Source: Hyaloscypha bicolor E (Eukaryota > Ascomycota > Leotiomycetes > Helotiales > Hyaloscyphaceae). From it: 64,000 nucleotides of DNA. A model generated the notes under the pieces. The model worked only from the letters and a program-made list of their open reading frames with translations. It ran no database searches and was not told the origin of the DNA. Location: NCBI RefSeq assembly GCF_002865645.1, contig NW_020194555.1, forward strand, positions 2,010,288-2,074,287, written 5' to 3'. Shown one piece after another: positions 54,966-64,000 of the stretch. How positions within the stretch are numbered: position 1 is the first letter of the stretch; the number at the start of each line of letters is the position of its first letter. A program made the position numbers and the translations under genes.

Positions 54966-55900
54966 AATTTAAATACGAAATTAAAAATCTAATATAAAAT
55001 AAAAATCTAATATAAAATTTAGTATACCGGAATATATATTTTTAATTTAATTTAGGAATTAATTTAAGATTTAAGATTTATATACTAGTATAAAAACTTT
55101 TAGCTTAAATTATATATTAAAATAATAAATAAATTAAATATAAATAAATTAAATATAAATAAATTAGATATAAATAAATTAGATATAAATAAATTAAATA
55201 TAAAAAAATTAGATATAAAAAAATTAGATATAAAAAAATTAGATATAAAAAAATTAGAAAATAAATATATTAAATAAAAAAAATATATATAAATATATAA
55301 AATATTTAAAAGAATCTAGTATTAGGCCGGATTAGGAAATTAGTATATAATTAAAAGAAATTATTCTTTTTTATATTTAATTATAAAACTCGAAAATAAT
55401 AAAATATAAGTAATAAAATATAAATAATACTAGTTAAATAAATTAAAAGCTAAATTATAATAATTAATATATTATAAAATATTTTTTTATATTTTTATAA
55501 AATATTCTTTATTTTACTTTTTAAGCCCTTAATATTATATTTATTATATTTAAGCTCTAGTTTTTTATATTATATTTATTTTTCTTTTATATTTTTTATA
55601 TTTTTTATATTTTAATTTTAATATTTCTTATTATAAGAATTATTTTATATATAAGTTTTATAATTAAAAATTATATTTTATATAATAAAAGAATTTAAAC
55701 TTTTAATATTTAATATTTTCTTTAATAATAACTCTTAAAACTTAAGTTTTTATTATATATAATAAGTTTATAAAAGCTTAAAAAGTCTTATAAAATCTAA
55801 GTTTAATATATTATTTGTTTAGATATATATAACTTTTTTAAAATATTTTCGCGTTTTATATAATTTTACTTTATAACTATATTACTTAGTATTAATTAAT
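54966..55900. other. AT-rich edge with copia 3'-end fragment
   Basis: Bases about 55,260-55,400 match the plus-strand 3' end of the copia family (ctagtattaggccggatta, compare 39,075-39,095), fused to a tandem array. The last ~500 bp are AT-rich with nothing recognisable and end at the boundary of island 2. Confidence 0.5.
55127..55260. repeat. 15-bp tandem array, about 9 copies
   Basis: Units of AAATAAATTAGATAT with one- or two-base variants. A single-unit version occurs in the copia 3' region of copy B (about 40,180-40,230, reverse complement), so the array probably expanded from copia sequence. Confidence 0.8.
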
Positions 55901-56108
55901 TAGTTTGCAGTTAAAAGACTATTATAAGTATAAAACGCAGACTGTTTTTATTAGTATTATATCGGACCGACTACATCCATTCGCTGCTCCAGTTTTCATC
56001 TCGGCAAAGCTACCTAAAGCTACCGGGATCAAAGGTTGGATAAAGCCTTATCAGCGTCCTGCCTTCTTCGAATTCTTTCCTACTTTCAATACCTCACCTC
56101 TGCCCATT

Positions 56109-57053
56109 ATGGCCTTCTCAATGCACAGCCACTCCGGTCAATTCTGCCCTGGCCATGCAAAAGACACCTTGGAGGAAGTGGTCCAAAGCGCTATCTCGCA
56201 CGGAATGCAGACCTTTGCCTTAACCGAGCACATGCCCCGTGACTCAGACGACGATATGTACCCCGACGAAGTATATTTCCTCCCCCTTTACTATCTCTCA
56301 CTAAATCTAGGTTAGGTATCAACCGCACCCCTTAGACCTCGTCACGAAAGGTTCCTCATTGAGGCAGCAAAGTTACGAGAGAAATACGCCGGAAAAATCA
56401 AGATCTTGATCGGGTTCGAAGGAGAGTGGATCCGGCCTTGCTACGCCGGTCTTATGAAAGAGTTGGCCTCAAATCCAGTCATTGATTTCTACATCGGTTC
56501 TGTACACCATGTTCATGCGATTCCCATCGATTATGACGTTGTGTTCTACCGGAAAGCAAGAGAAGTGGCCGGAGGCAGTGATGAGAGGCTTTTCGAGGAT
56601 TATTTTGATGCGCAATTTGAGATGTTGAATGCATTAAAACCAAGAGTTGTAGGGCACTTGGATTTGATTCGGTTGTTGAGTGATGAGCCGAATCGGGATT
56701 TGAGGGAGATAAAGGGGGTTTGGGAGAAGGTGGTGAGGAATTTGAAGGTCATCATTGAGCAGGGAGGTTTGGTGGAGGTTAATACCAGTGGGCTGAGGAA
56801 GGGGTTAAAGGAGCCGTATCCGACCAGGAGTGTTTGTGAGGAGTTTCTGGGCATGGGGGGCATGTTGACTTTGAGTGATGATAGCCATGGGATTGCGCAC
56901 GTAGGGACGAATTATGAGAGGGGCATTGAATATTTGGAATCGCTGGAAGTGAAGGAGCTGTACGCTCTAGATGGGAAGAATGGGGATATGAAGAGTCAGG
57001 TCAGTGTACGAAGTGTCACCTTGGCGAGTATAAGGAAGAGTTTCAAAGCATAG
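56109..57053 (+). CDS. HIS2: Histidinol-phosphatase (PHP family), two exons
   Basis: Catalyses L-histidinol phosphate to L-histidinol plus phosphate, a late step of histidine synthesis, in the cytosol. Model: exon 1 56,109-56,270, a 45-nt phase-0 intron 56,271-56,315 (GTATAT...TTAG), exon 2 56,316-57,053; 299 residues, near the usual length for fungal HIS2. PHP metal-binding motifs are visible: HSHSGQFCPGH (residues 6-16), LTEHMPR (about 38-44), FEGEW, GSVHHVH, GHLDLIR and DDSHG near the C terminus. The start is the Met just before the HxH motif; an upstream in-frame Met at 55,905 would add a non-homologous leader reaching AT-block sequence. A stop-free read across the intron is not possible, and other acceptors in the 3' cluster break the frame. 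The gene lies about 200 bp from the edge of a 39-kb RIPed block yet shows no RIP damage. Confidence 0.93.
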
Positions 57054-57071
57054 AATTAGATTTTGCTAGAC

Positions 57072-57353
57072 TTAGACCATGAATGGCCTACAGTGGCAGT
57101 CCATTCGCCTTCTTTCCCCCGCCACGAGAACAGTTGAATCGCCCGTATTGACCCTCTCTGCTTCTCCGATATAAAATTTGACCGCATTGTTGTTGTTCGA
57201 ATTTTCCAATGCAGAGTTTTCGGCCTCGAGGCTCACAGTGATATTGACGGTGTTATCTCCGCCTCCAGCGATATAAACCTCAACGGCATTGTTGTTTCCA
57301 CTTCTGGTCAAGTTGCTTGCTTTACCATCTCTAGTAATTAAATTTAGGTTCAC
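57072..57353 (-). pseudogene. In-frame continuation after the TAG of the secreted-protein gene
   Basis: 93 codons directly following the stop, same frame, no gap. The sequence contains NNNAVEVYIAGG and, 40 residues later, NNNNAVKFYIG, two copies of one motif, plus NIT/NLT sequons. This matches the Asn-rich character of the upstream ORF. It ends at 57,072, only 19 bp from the HIS2 stop. Either the TAG is a nonsense mutation in a 318-residue gene, it is read through, or the region is a chance ORF. Confidence 0.45.
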
Positions 57354-58028
57354 CTAATCTCTCTTGTTCAAGGCTGAATTGGTTGAGTTGGGCTTGGCTG
57401 ACTTGTTCGACTTGGATTTTGTTCTCGTAGTAGGCACGCATTGCTCTGCAAGGTATGCATAGCCAATGGGTTCGCAATCTGCAGCATTCCGATTTTTAGC
57501 CGCACCAGGTCTGCCGGAGGGCATGTTGCCATCCCATCGATATCCGTCTCTGGTCTGCCTTGCTCCGAAATTTCTGAAGCGACGATCTTTACTGGAGTTC
57601 TTTGCCTTCGCCTCAAGCAGCTTCTGCTCACTCGCCCGCTTCTCCTTGTGACTGGTTGTCAGATTTGTATCCCGATTCTTCGAGTTCCAACCGCCTGTAT
57701 TGCTTCCAGTAGAATTTAGCATGATCTTGTCGCCAAAGGAGTGGAAGTCAGCGGTGTGATTCGAATTGTCGTCCATGGCGATGTTTGCGTTGTTTGCATT
57801 ATTGACAACTTTGAATTTTCCATTGGCATTATTCTGTGTGTTTGTAACAGTGGAATTGGAGAACGAGCTCATGATCCCGACGGTTACGCTGTCGCGAGGA
57901 TGAAGGGCGTGGATCGGATCGTCGTGGGTTTGAATTGGACGATTAGGAATTTCGGTGTGCTCGACGATGATGGGATGAGCGGGCGTAAGGTATGGCAACA
58001 CAAAAACGAGAGATATAGGGAGCTTCAT
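57354..58028 (-). CDS. Secreted Asn/Ser/Lys-rich protein
   Basis: 224 residues. The N terminus (MKLPISLVFVLPYLTPAHP) is a typical signal peptide with likely cleavage after Ala17, so the product should be secreted. The mature part is low-complexity and rich in Asn, with several N-glycosylation sequons (NST, NHT, NLT, NSS), an LHPRD and an EKRA site that could be Kex2-like processing sites, and only two cysteines close to the C terminus (ADCEPIGYAYLAEQC). No known domain. It is convergent with HIS2. The frame stops at a TAG (57,356-57,354) and is then open for 93 more codons of similar composition, so the true protein may be longer or the gene may be broken. Effector-like in general features only. 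Confidence 0.6.
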   Translation of the reverse strand: MKLPISLVFVLPYLTPAHPIIVEHTEIPNRPIQTHDDPIHALHPRDSVTVGIMSSFSNSTVTNTQNNANGKFKVVNNANNANIAMDDNSNHTADFHSFGDKIMLNSTGSNTGGWNSKNRDTNLTTSHKEKRASEQKLLEAKAKNSSKDRRFRNFGARQTRDGYRWDGNMPSGRPGAAKNRNAADCEPIGYAYLAEQCVPTTRTKSKSNKSAKPNSTNSALNKRD

Positions 58029-61000
58029 ATTGGCTAGAGCTAAAGAGTATGGTGTTCTTTATGTTTTGTGGAGTCTCAGGTGGAAAGTTCGCAAGCAGAC
58101 ACGTTCACGAGAAGGGTGGTCTTGGGTTAAAGGCTGAATAATAATTAAGACGTGCGACAAAAGGATCGGTTGAGTCGCTACCGTTGTATGATCATCGCGG
58201 TTGCTATTTAGAAGAGTGACGTAGATATAACCCGAAATTGAGGTGCCATAGATTTTGTCTAGTATTTTCAAGGAGCAAGGTTGCAATCTGCGGAATTTCG
58301 AAAACCAGAACCATGAAACTTCGGTAAAGAGCACGTTACTCTCATTGCACATACGCTAGCAATCCTGTGCCTTCTTAAACCGAGTGTTGTAGAGTAGTAG
58401 AGTGTAATATTCACAATTTTCTAGTGATATAGCTCCCCAATTGAAATATTATCGCGGGAGTTTCGTAGTGGCCGGAATGCATTGAGGATCCGACCAACGT
58501 CAAATCAGTCAGGTAGCTAAGAATGGGACCTATTAACCCATTCTCAACCCCAGGAGCAGAAGAAGATTTGGATGCGATTAGCTCCAAAGCAGTCAATCGC
58601 AAGTAGGTTACCGCCAGCAGCTATAGAAACGTGTCAAAACTAGCTCATTATTCGAACTACGCAGGGTATGGTCAGCAGAGTAAGAATCCTCAAGGATCTA
58701 AAAAAACGGCGGCGGCTGCTGACAGCCAACCGAGGACTTTCAGTCGTGCAACAGATGGATTTTCTCCAGACATCTTAGGGTTTCTGTGGCTTGGCGTGAG
58801 GTGATGAGTGCTAGTGATCAGTAGCTGAATCCTTTAGCTCGAATAAAACCGGAAGTTCAATCTAAGAGATGTTGTATCTCTCCTCAAAGCTAAATAAACA
58901 GGTAAAACTAGACGAGACCTCTGGGAGCGCTTCTTGCCCCCAAGCTAAGGATCCAGCTCTCAGCACCAGTGACATCAGAACGCACCGCACCATCCAAGAA
59001 CATTCCTAAGCCTTCCCTCATCTGTATAAGCTAGATCAGAGCTTGGATCACAGCCCCTTGGCACACTAGTGAAGTGACAGGGGTGTTATATGTGTAACAA
59101 AAGACCAGTAAGAGTCACGGCAGACGGCCAATGAAGGAAGGGTAGCAACGGCATTTGGGGGGATTCGCTAATTAAGAGCCCACATCTTCCTTTTGGCGCT
59201 CGGGGTTACGCCTGGTACTGGCCAAGAAATGAATGTAAATTGGGATACATCACGGCCCAGTGGTCGCTGTAAAGATAGCGGGAATTTGATACAAGAGAGG
59301 TGGTTAGCCGAGTTGTCTCTCAGTTCGTCTTTGCATTCCTAGTACCCCGGAGAGAGCTCTATAAGTTGATGAATGTATGTGAGCATGGAAATAGAAAGAA
59401 GAAAGGAAATTGAGATTAACGACACGGTGAAAGAAGGAAACTGCACAAATGTTGCGTTAATACGGGAACAGCGTGGCTCCAATACTCCAGTGGCAATTGC
59501 CCAGGTGTATCATAGGGAGATAACCCCCACCGTCATCATATTTCCGATCACTATCCAACATCCGGAAACAAAATGCGATGGTAACACAAGACCGGTATGC
59601 AACACAAGTTGTAGAATATTGGTACAGCAAGCGCGTGTGGCTGCGCTGACAGCGACGGTGAGATCTCAAATGTAAAGCACCGCATTTGGTCGGGGACATT
59701 AAACCTTCAATAGACGAATCATGTTTACTTGGAGTGAGATCCACTTCTTCGATATGCAACAAAGACCAATTCACTGGTATTTATTGGTGCAGGTGAGGGT
59801 TGTGTGACGCCTTCTCTGGTAAAAAGAGGGGGAGAGGGGAAGAAGCGGAGTCCAAACCCCACAATGTGGCAATGTGGTGGAGAATAAACGTCGGGTCGTC
59901 ATGTTGCGAGATGACCCACTTGAAATTTGTAACAAAGCCATAGCAACGAAACCTTGGGTTTTATTTGTTGGCCAAGATGGAGGTTGCTAGATCATGGGGA
60001 GGAGATCAGGCGAAGGACGTGAGTCTCAAGCTCAGGCCCGAGAGGGAGCGCCTCGTCATATGCAGGCGATGCGCGAGAACTAGCTCCTTTGTGGGGAGAC
60101 GACAAAAAAATCAATGTACGGTTGAAGAGCGGCAGATCAGGTTCCCATTGTAATGTCTAGAAAAGATCTGAACCTAATCTCAAGCGTTGAGTTGTCGGGA
60201 ACTCTGCTCAAGCTATTGCCCTTTGCAAAAGCGCCACTACAGCCGTGCCACTTTTATAATGGCCCTCGTCGGGGTACCTTCTGGGTCGAATCTCTAAAAA
60301 ACCCACTTCCTCTATACTAAAACTTGCAACCCATGAACTTAGACGATCTTGGGGCCAGATGGCTTGGAGAACTACGAGAAATGACCTGGACTTCTACCCG
60401 TCGGCCCGTCCCATGGCAACAGATTCTTAGAATGGAAGTCGAGACAAGGAGGACAGATTTTGGCCCCTGCTACCGACTTGTAACAAAGTTACATAAATTG
60501 TCAAGATGGTAGGAACGCCTTTGGCGCCGTGCATTTATTGAAGAAAAAGAAGCCTAGTTCCAACCCGTAACCCTGGATTGACATAAAGCCAAAAAGCAGA
60601 ACACGACACCTCAAAATTGGACAAGGGTTTGAGATGTGCAACAAAGTCAATAAACACCGAATCATCAGAGCTTCCAAGCCCCTTGCATCGTTGCTCAATC
60701 AAGGGATATCGTAGGGGTCGAGCCTAGCTCGAGCCTCACCCAAGTCGAAGCTGGCCCTGCGAATAAGGGAAACTCGGTATGCCGCGTAGCAGGGGCCAGT
60801 TGACATGCAAAAAATGACCGGAAAGGTGGGAATTCCCACAGGCTTTTGTGTTGCTCGACTTGGGAGGCATGCGGACTAGGATGCTGACCCCATCACCGGC
60901 CTGTGAAACACAACCAGCTGGCTCTTCCAATGCGGCAGGGATTTGGGGCCTGTTTGTTCAGCTTCTGCATCAGAATACCACTCCGCTAGAGCATGACTCT

Positions 61001-61278
61001 ATACGAACTACGTTTAAGGCGGACAGGGCTCTCGAAGTCGCTCCGAAAGCGCCTTCTGCACACTGCAACCCGTGTTTGCGTCGGTTGCTGGGAGAAGGAG
61101 GGGTAGTTGGCGGCTGGGGCGGGACGGAAGCTGAATCATTCTCTGAGCCCAGGAACACCGATTGAAAGCTCGGTTATAATCAATTAAGTACACAGAACCA
61201 ATTAATCCATGGAATATGCCAGAAGATTATAATTCTCAGTGGATTGCGATAAAGATTAGAAGTCTCACACATCATGAG
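58029..61278. other. Intergenic, normal composition, no supported gene
   Basis: 3.2 kb with several ORFs of 60-105 codons on both strands, none with recognisable domains, signal peptides or convincing splice chains. The proximal part (58,029 to about 58,400) should include the promoter of the secreted-protein gene. A short motif around TGTAACAAAG occurs five times between 59,090 and 60,640. No tRNA found. Confidence 0.5.
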
Positions 61279-61280
61279 TA

Positions 61281-61323
61281 ACCGAGATCCCTAGTCAATG
61301 CACACCCCAAGCGAATGCACACC
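61281..61323. repeat. Left terminal inverted repeat of the Fot/pogo element
   Basis: 43 bp identical to the reverse complement of 63,454-63,496. Confidence 0.95.
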
Positions 61324-61462
61324 CCAAATTTTCAGCCGACCTCGAGCTTAATTAATTAATTATTAAATAACCACATAATCAATCGGCCTAAAATTAAAAA
61401 TATAAAGCAATTGAACTAGGCGCATTAAGTTGGCTAATCAGGATTTTTCATTTTCTAAGGCG

Positions 61463-63414
61463 TTATGGTAGAATAATCTCCCTTCCCGATCGGGAGGTCT
61501 GTACCACCCCCACAGCTTCAGAATCGTCCTCCTCTACTATTACCGCTTCCTGAGCCCCTAAATTCGATAAAATCGAAGATCCTACCCTCAATATTACTAT
61601 ACGAGAGGGTTTGGCTTTTTTAGCAGTATTTCTAGCTACAGTAGCCGCCTTTCTAGCTACTGCCCTTTCCAAAACCTCCAATTTATGCTTCTCCTTCTTT
61701 ACTTAATCAGTAATTACTTTTTCCTCCGCCTTCCTAAGCCTCTCTAATTCTTTCTCCTGCTTTTTCAAGGCATTATCTATAGCCTTAGTAATCTTTGCAT
61801 CCTCCTTTGCCTTTTGCTTATCTAATTTATCTTATTCTGCCTGTATAACCCTCGTATCCTCACGTACCACTATAGCTAGTACTTCAGCTATTCCAAAGAA
61901 CTGGGCCTTTCCTAATGGCTCTCCTGTCAAATTAAGCTTTTTCCTATAATATCTCTTTTTCTTTTCAAGCTATAAAGCTTCCTTCAAACTCTCTATACGG
62001 TACTCTGTAATAGAAGCCTTTGCAGTATTCGTCTTGTTTGCTTTAGTAAGCTTGCAAAAAGCAACCTTAGACGGGTTTTTTATATAAATTTTTGAGAATT
62101 GCCGTATATATTTCGTAGTATAAGAAGTTGAAATTATATTAGGAGAAGCTTTAGGAGAAGTTTGCAGTCTTAGTAAAGCGATAGCTAATAAGATAATTAA
62201 TAGTTAGTAGGGCTATATACCCGTCTTCTTCTAAGTAAATAAAATATTCGATTCAGATATACTTTTGTCCCAAGTAGGCTTGAAAATAGACCAAAATATC
62301 CTTTTTATTAAGCAAGTAATATCCTTACTAGTATTTAAAACCCTATTAATCTCGGTAGAATAGTAAGTAGAAAATAATAAAAAATAACCTATATTTAAAG
62401 GTTAAAAATAATATATTAAATATAGGGATAAAATAAGAAGTAGAATTTTAAGCCAATTATATATCCGAATAAACTCTATATTAATATAGCTAGAATACCT
62501 ATCTATAATTAAAAGCCTCCTTCTATATCCTGCTTTTATATAGGTAGCAGGATTAAAAACTTGGGTAAGATATACTAGGCCCAGAGTATTAGATAATTAC
62601 CTATTTATACTAGACGTAAACCAAGTATATTCCCTCTCTTTTAAATTATCTAACCAAATATCCTAAAGGTCCCCAGAAGTTCCTTTATAAATAAGAGCCG
62701 GTAGAATCTTTATACTATTCGTATAAATAAAAGCAAGTAAGCTAATAAACTCTCGTAAGCCATCCTGCTTTGCTTTAGTAATTTTCCTACTATTATATAC
62801 TTCTTTTATTATTATATGCTTTATTATATATATAATTCTAATTAAAAAATTCTTCTCGTCCTAATTATATATATTTTCTGCCATAATATTATAATCTTCG
62901 ATTGCTTTAATTAACTAAATAGAAGAGAGGAATATTAGCTATTTTATCTATAAAGTAAGCAAAATATAGGGAAAATACTAAAATTAAACGCTACCAAATT
63001 AAAGAAGAACTAGCTATAGGGCCCATATTCCGATTTTATTCGCAAATTATTAATATTATATAAATAAAGGCTCTTTAGGCAAGATAAGTACCGGTAGATA
63101 AAACTAGCTATCTAATTCTTGTTTATATTGCGGCCAATAATCTCCTCTGTAAGGTTTCTGATAATCTGCGAGGTAGGAGGGAGTCTACGGACTATAAGCT
63201 TATTGATTTGACTAATTAAAGCCTCTTCTTACGTATTAGTAAGGAGTTTGTAGTAAAGGGAGGTTGCTTCTTATCTGGAGGCATATATGCCTTTATGCCT
63301 TCGCATGAGGGTTATACGCTCAATACCAAAATCCCTGGCCACTTGACTATAATTAAGGATCAATTGCCTATCTAGCGCATTAATCGCTTTCTCAATATCT
63401 TGTTCGCTGACCAT
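61463..63414 (-). pseudogene. Fot/pogo transposase, one intron, nonsense-riddled
   Basis: Model: exon 1 63,414-62,995, an 80-nt intron 62,994-62,915 (GT...TTTAG, phase 0), exon 2 62,914-61,463; 623 codons with no frameshift. Exon 1 holds the psq-type helix-turn-helix (NYSQVARDFGIERITLMRRH) and the second DNA-binding part (QINKLIVRRLPPTSQIIR). Exon 2 has the DDE core: DEKNFLIR (first Asp kept), LLIIDRYSSYI (second Asp kept), and a PLNIG box where the family has PLDVG, so the third acidic residue is Asn. The Lys/Glu-rich C terminus (LKKQEKELERLRK) looks coiled coil. In-frame TAA/TAG codons replace Gln or Trp, for example directly after the MRRHKGIYASR segment and before DEKNF. Cannot make active enzyme. 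Confidence 0.9.
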
Positions 63415-63453
63415 TTTATCGAATTTTGAAGATGGAGGGGTAATATTTTGTGA

Positions 63454-63496
63454 GGTGTGCATTCGCTTGGGGTGTGCATTGACTAGGGATCTCGGT
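63454..63496. repeat. Right terminal inverted repeat of the Fot/pogo element
   Basis: Partner of 61,281-61,323. A possible upstream Met at 63,462 lies inside it, one reason to prefer the Met at 63,414 for the transposase. Confidence 0.95.
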
Positions 63497-63498
63497 TA

Positions 63499-64000
63499 GT
63501 GCATCGGCTAGCCGAGCACGTGCCAGGGGGGGCTTTGCTTGGGGGTTTTCCAGGTCAGCATGCAAGCCAGATCAGGAGATGATCCAATGTCTCAAACAAT
63601 CTAAGATGCGAATATATCTCCTCTCTGTCATCAACACACACCGACTCCATCATGGAACCCCCACAAGCCTTTTATGGCCGATATTAAAGTAGGACGGAAG
63701 AGGTACAGTCACGTGGATTCACCCTTATCAGCGTCCTCGATAAGGTTAAGCAAGAGGGAAAAAATCCCGATCCAAAGCGAAATCGGCCAGCGTCGATCTT
63801 CGCAGCTTATGCACGACTCCAATTGACCTGCAGAGCCTTTGCACACTCTTCACTCCACCTATTGCGGGGTCGCTGTCACTCTGACTATATCTTCAAGCAA
63901 TTAGGCTAATGCAGAGTCAATGATTTCACGATGACCCGTCTCCCAGGGCTGGACAGTCCTGCACAAGGGATAGATACCCAGCCAGCACAAAAACCCATGT
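63499..64000. other. Right-edge flank, probably upstream region of a gene beyond the window
   Basis: Normal composition. It contains a CACGTG (about 63,710) and two GATAAG/CTTATC motifs close together (about 63,723-63,745), plausible but untested regulatory sites. See the possible start at 63,931. Confidence 0.35.
63931..64000 (+). CDS. Possible 5' end of a gene cut by the window
   Basis: ATG followed by 22 open codons (MTRLPGLDSPAQGIDTQPAQ...) to the window edge. Composition is plausible for coding sequence, but the length is far too short to support it alone. Confidence 0.2.
   Translation, partial: MTRLPGLDSPAQGIDTQPAQKPM

Larger units (their letters stand above)
61281..63496 (-). mobile_element. 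Fot/pogo-type (Tc1-mariner superfamily) DNA transposon, RIP-inactivated
   Basis: 2,216 bp with perfect 43-bp terminal inverted repeats (61,281-61,323 and 63,454-63,496) starting ACCGAGATCCCTAGTC. The element is flanked by TA on both sides (61,279-61,280 and 63,497-63,498), the target duplication of this superfamily. Within each repeat the block AATGCACACC occurs twice, a likely transposase binding arrangement. The transposase gene reads right to left and is full length but carries about a dozen TAA/TAG stops. Confidence 0.93.

Noticed and set aside
16623..55900. Mitochondrial or plasmid origin of the AT-rich DNA
   Set aside because: The block contains nuclear LTR retrotransposons with target duplications and RIP-type decay, and is continuous with nuclear gene islands.
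56240..56246. TGACTCA, a GCN4/CPC1-type site expected for an amino-acid biosynthesis gene
   Set aside because: It lies inside HIS2 exon 1 (Arg-Asp-Ser-Asp codons), not upstream; no such site was seen in the short 5' region, so I do not claim general control from it.
60736..61165. Overlapping 60-105 codon ORFs on both strands
   Set aside because: No recognisable domains, no splice extension that lengthens them convincingly, and they shadow one another.

Overview
The window looks like a filamentous ascomycete (Pezizomycotina) chromosome segment with a two-speed architecture. Most of it (about 1-11,100 and 16,600-55,900) is extremely AT-rich DNA made of degenerate transposons. Their decay is almost only C-to-T/G-to-A, with TAA/TAG stops replacing Gln and Trp codons while reading frames stay free of indels. 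That is the signature of repeat-induced point mutation (RIP). Short islands of normal base composition carry genes with short spliceosomal introns. The species cannot be named from this sequence.

Layout. 1-2,074: partly spared DNA-transposon relic. 2,084-6,600: Ty3/gypsy relic (+). 7,146-10,474: 5' half of a Ty1/copia element (-), carrying a young 170-bp MITE-like insertion. 10,485-10,669: a (TTA)n microsatellite. 11,105-15,770: gene island 1, with a small hairpin repeat cluster, a four-exon flavin-reductase-like gene (-), a diverged tandem repeat, an NTF2/SnoaL-like hypothetical gene (+) and one doubtful ORF. 15,771-16,622: three related MITEs, one inside another, with TAA target duplications. 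18,238-26,075: Ty3/gypsy element (-) with LTRs and a TTTAT duplication. 26,081-33,152: unclassified RIP-degraded DNA. Then three members of one Ty1/copia family: A (+) 33,158-39,411, B (-) 39,676-46,089 and C (-) 48,510-54,960, each with matching LTRs and a perfect 5-bp target duplication. Copy A is unusual because its 3' kilobase escaped RIP. 55,900-64,000: gene island 2, with histidinol-phosphatase (+), a secreted Asn-rich protein gene (-) with an in-frame stop, about 3 kb of apparently non-coding sequence, and a complete but inactivated Fot/pogo-type transposon (-) with 43-bp inverted repeats.

There is no operon logic here. The cellular genes are separate: histidine biosynthesis (HIS2-type), a flavin-dependent reductase, a secreted protein and an NTF2-fold protein. 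What unites the window is repeeated transposon invasion followed by RIP, with short elements (MITEs) escaping or arriving later. No tRNA, rRNA or CRISPR array was found.
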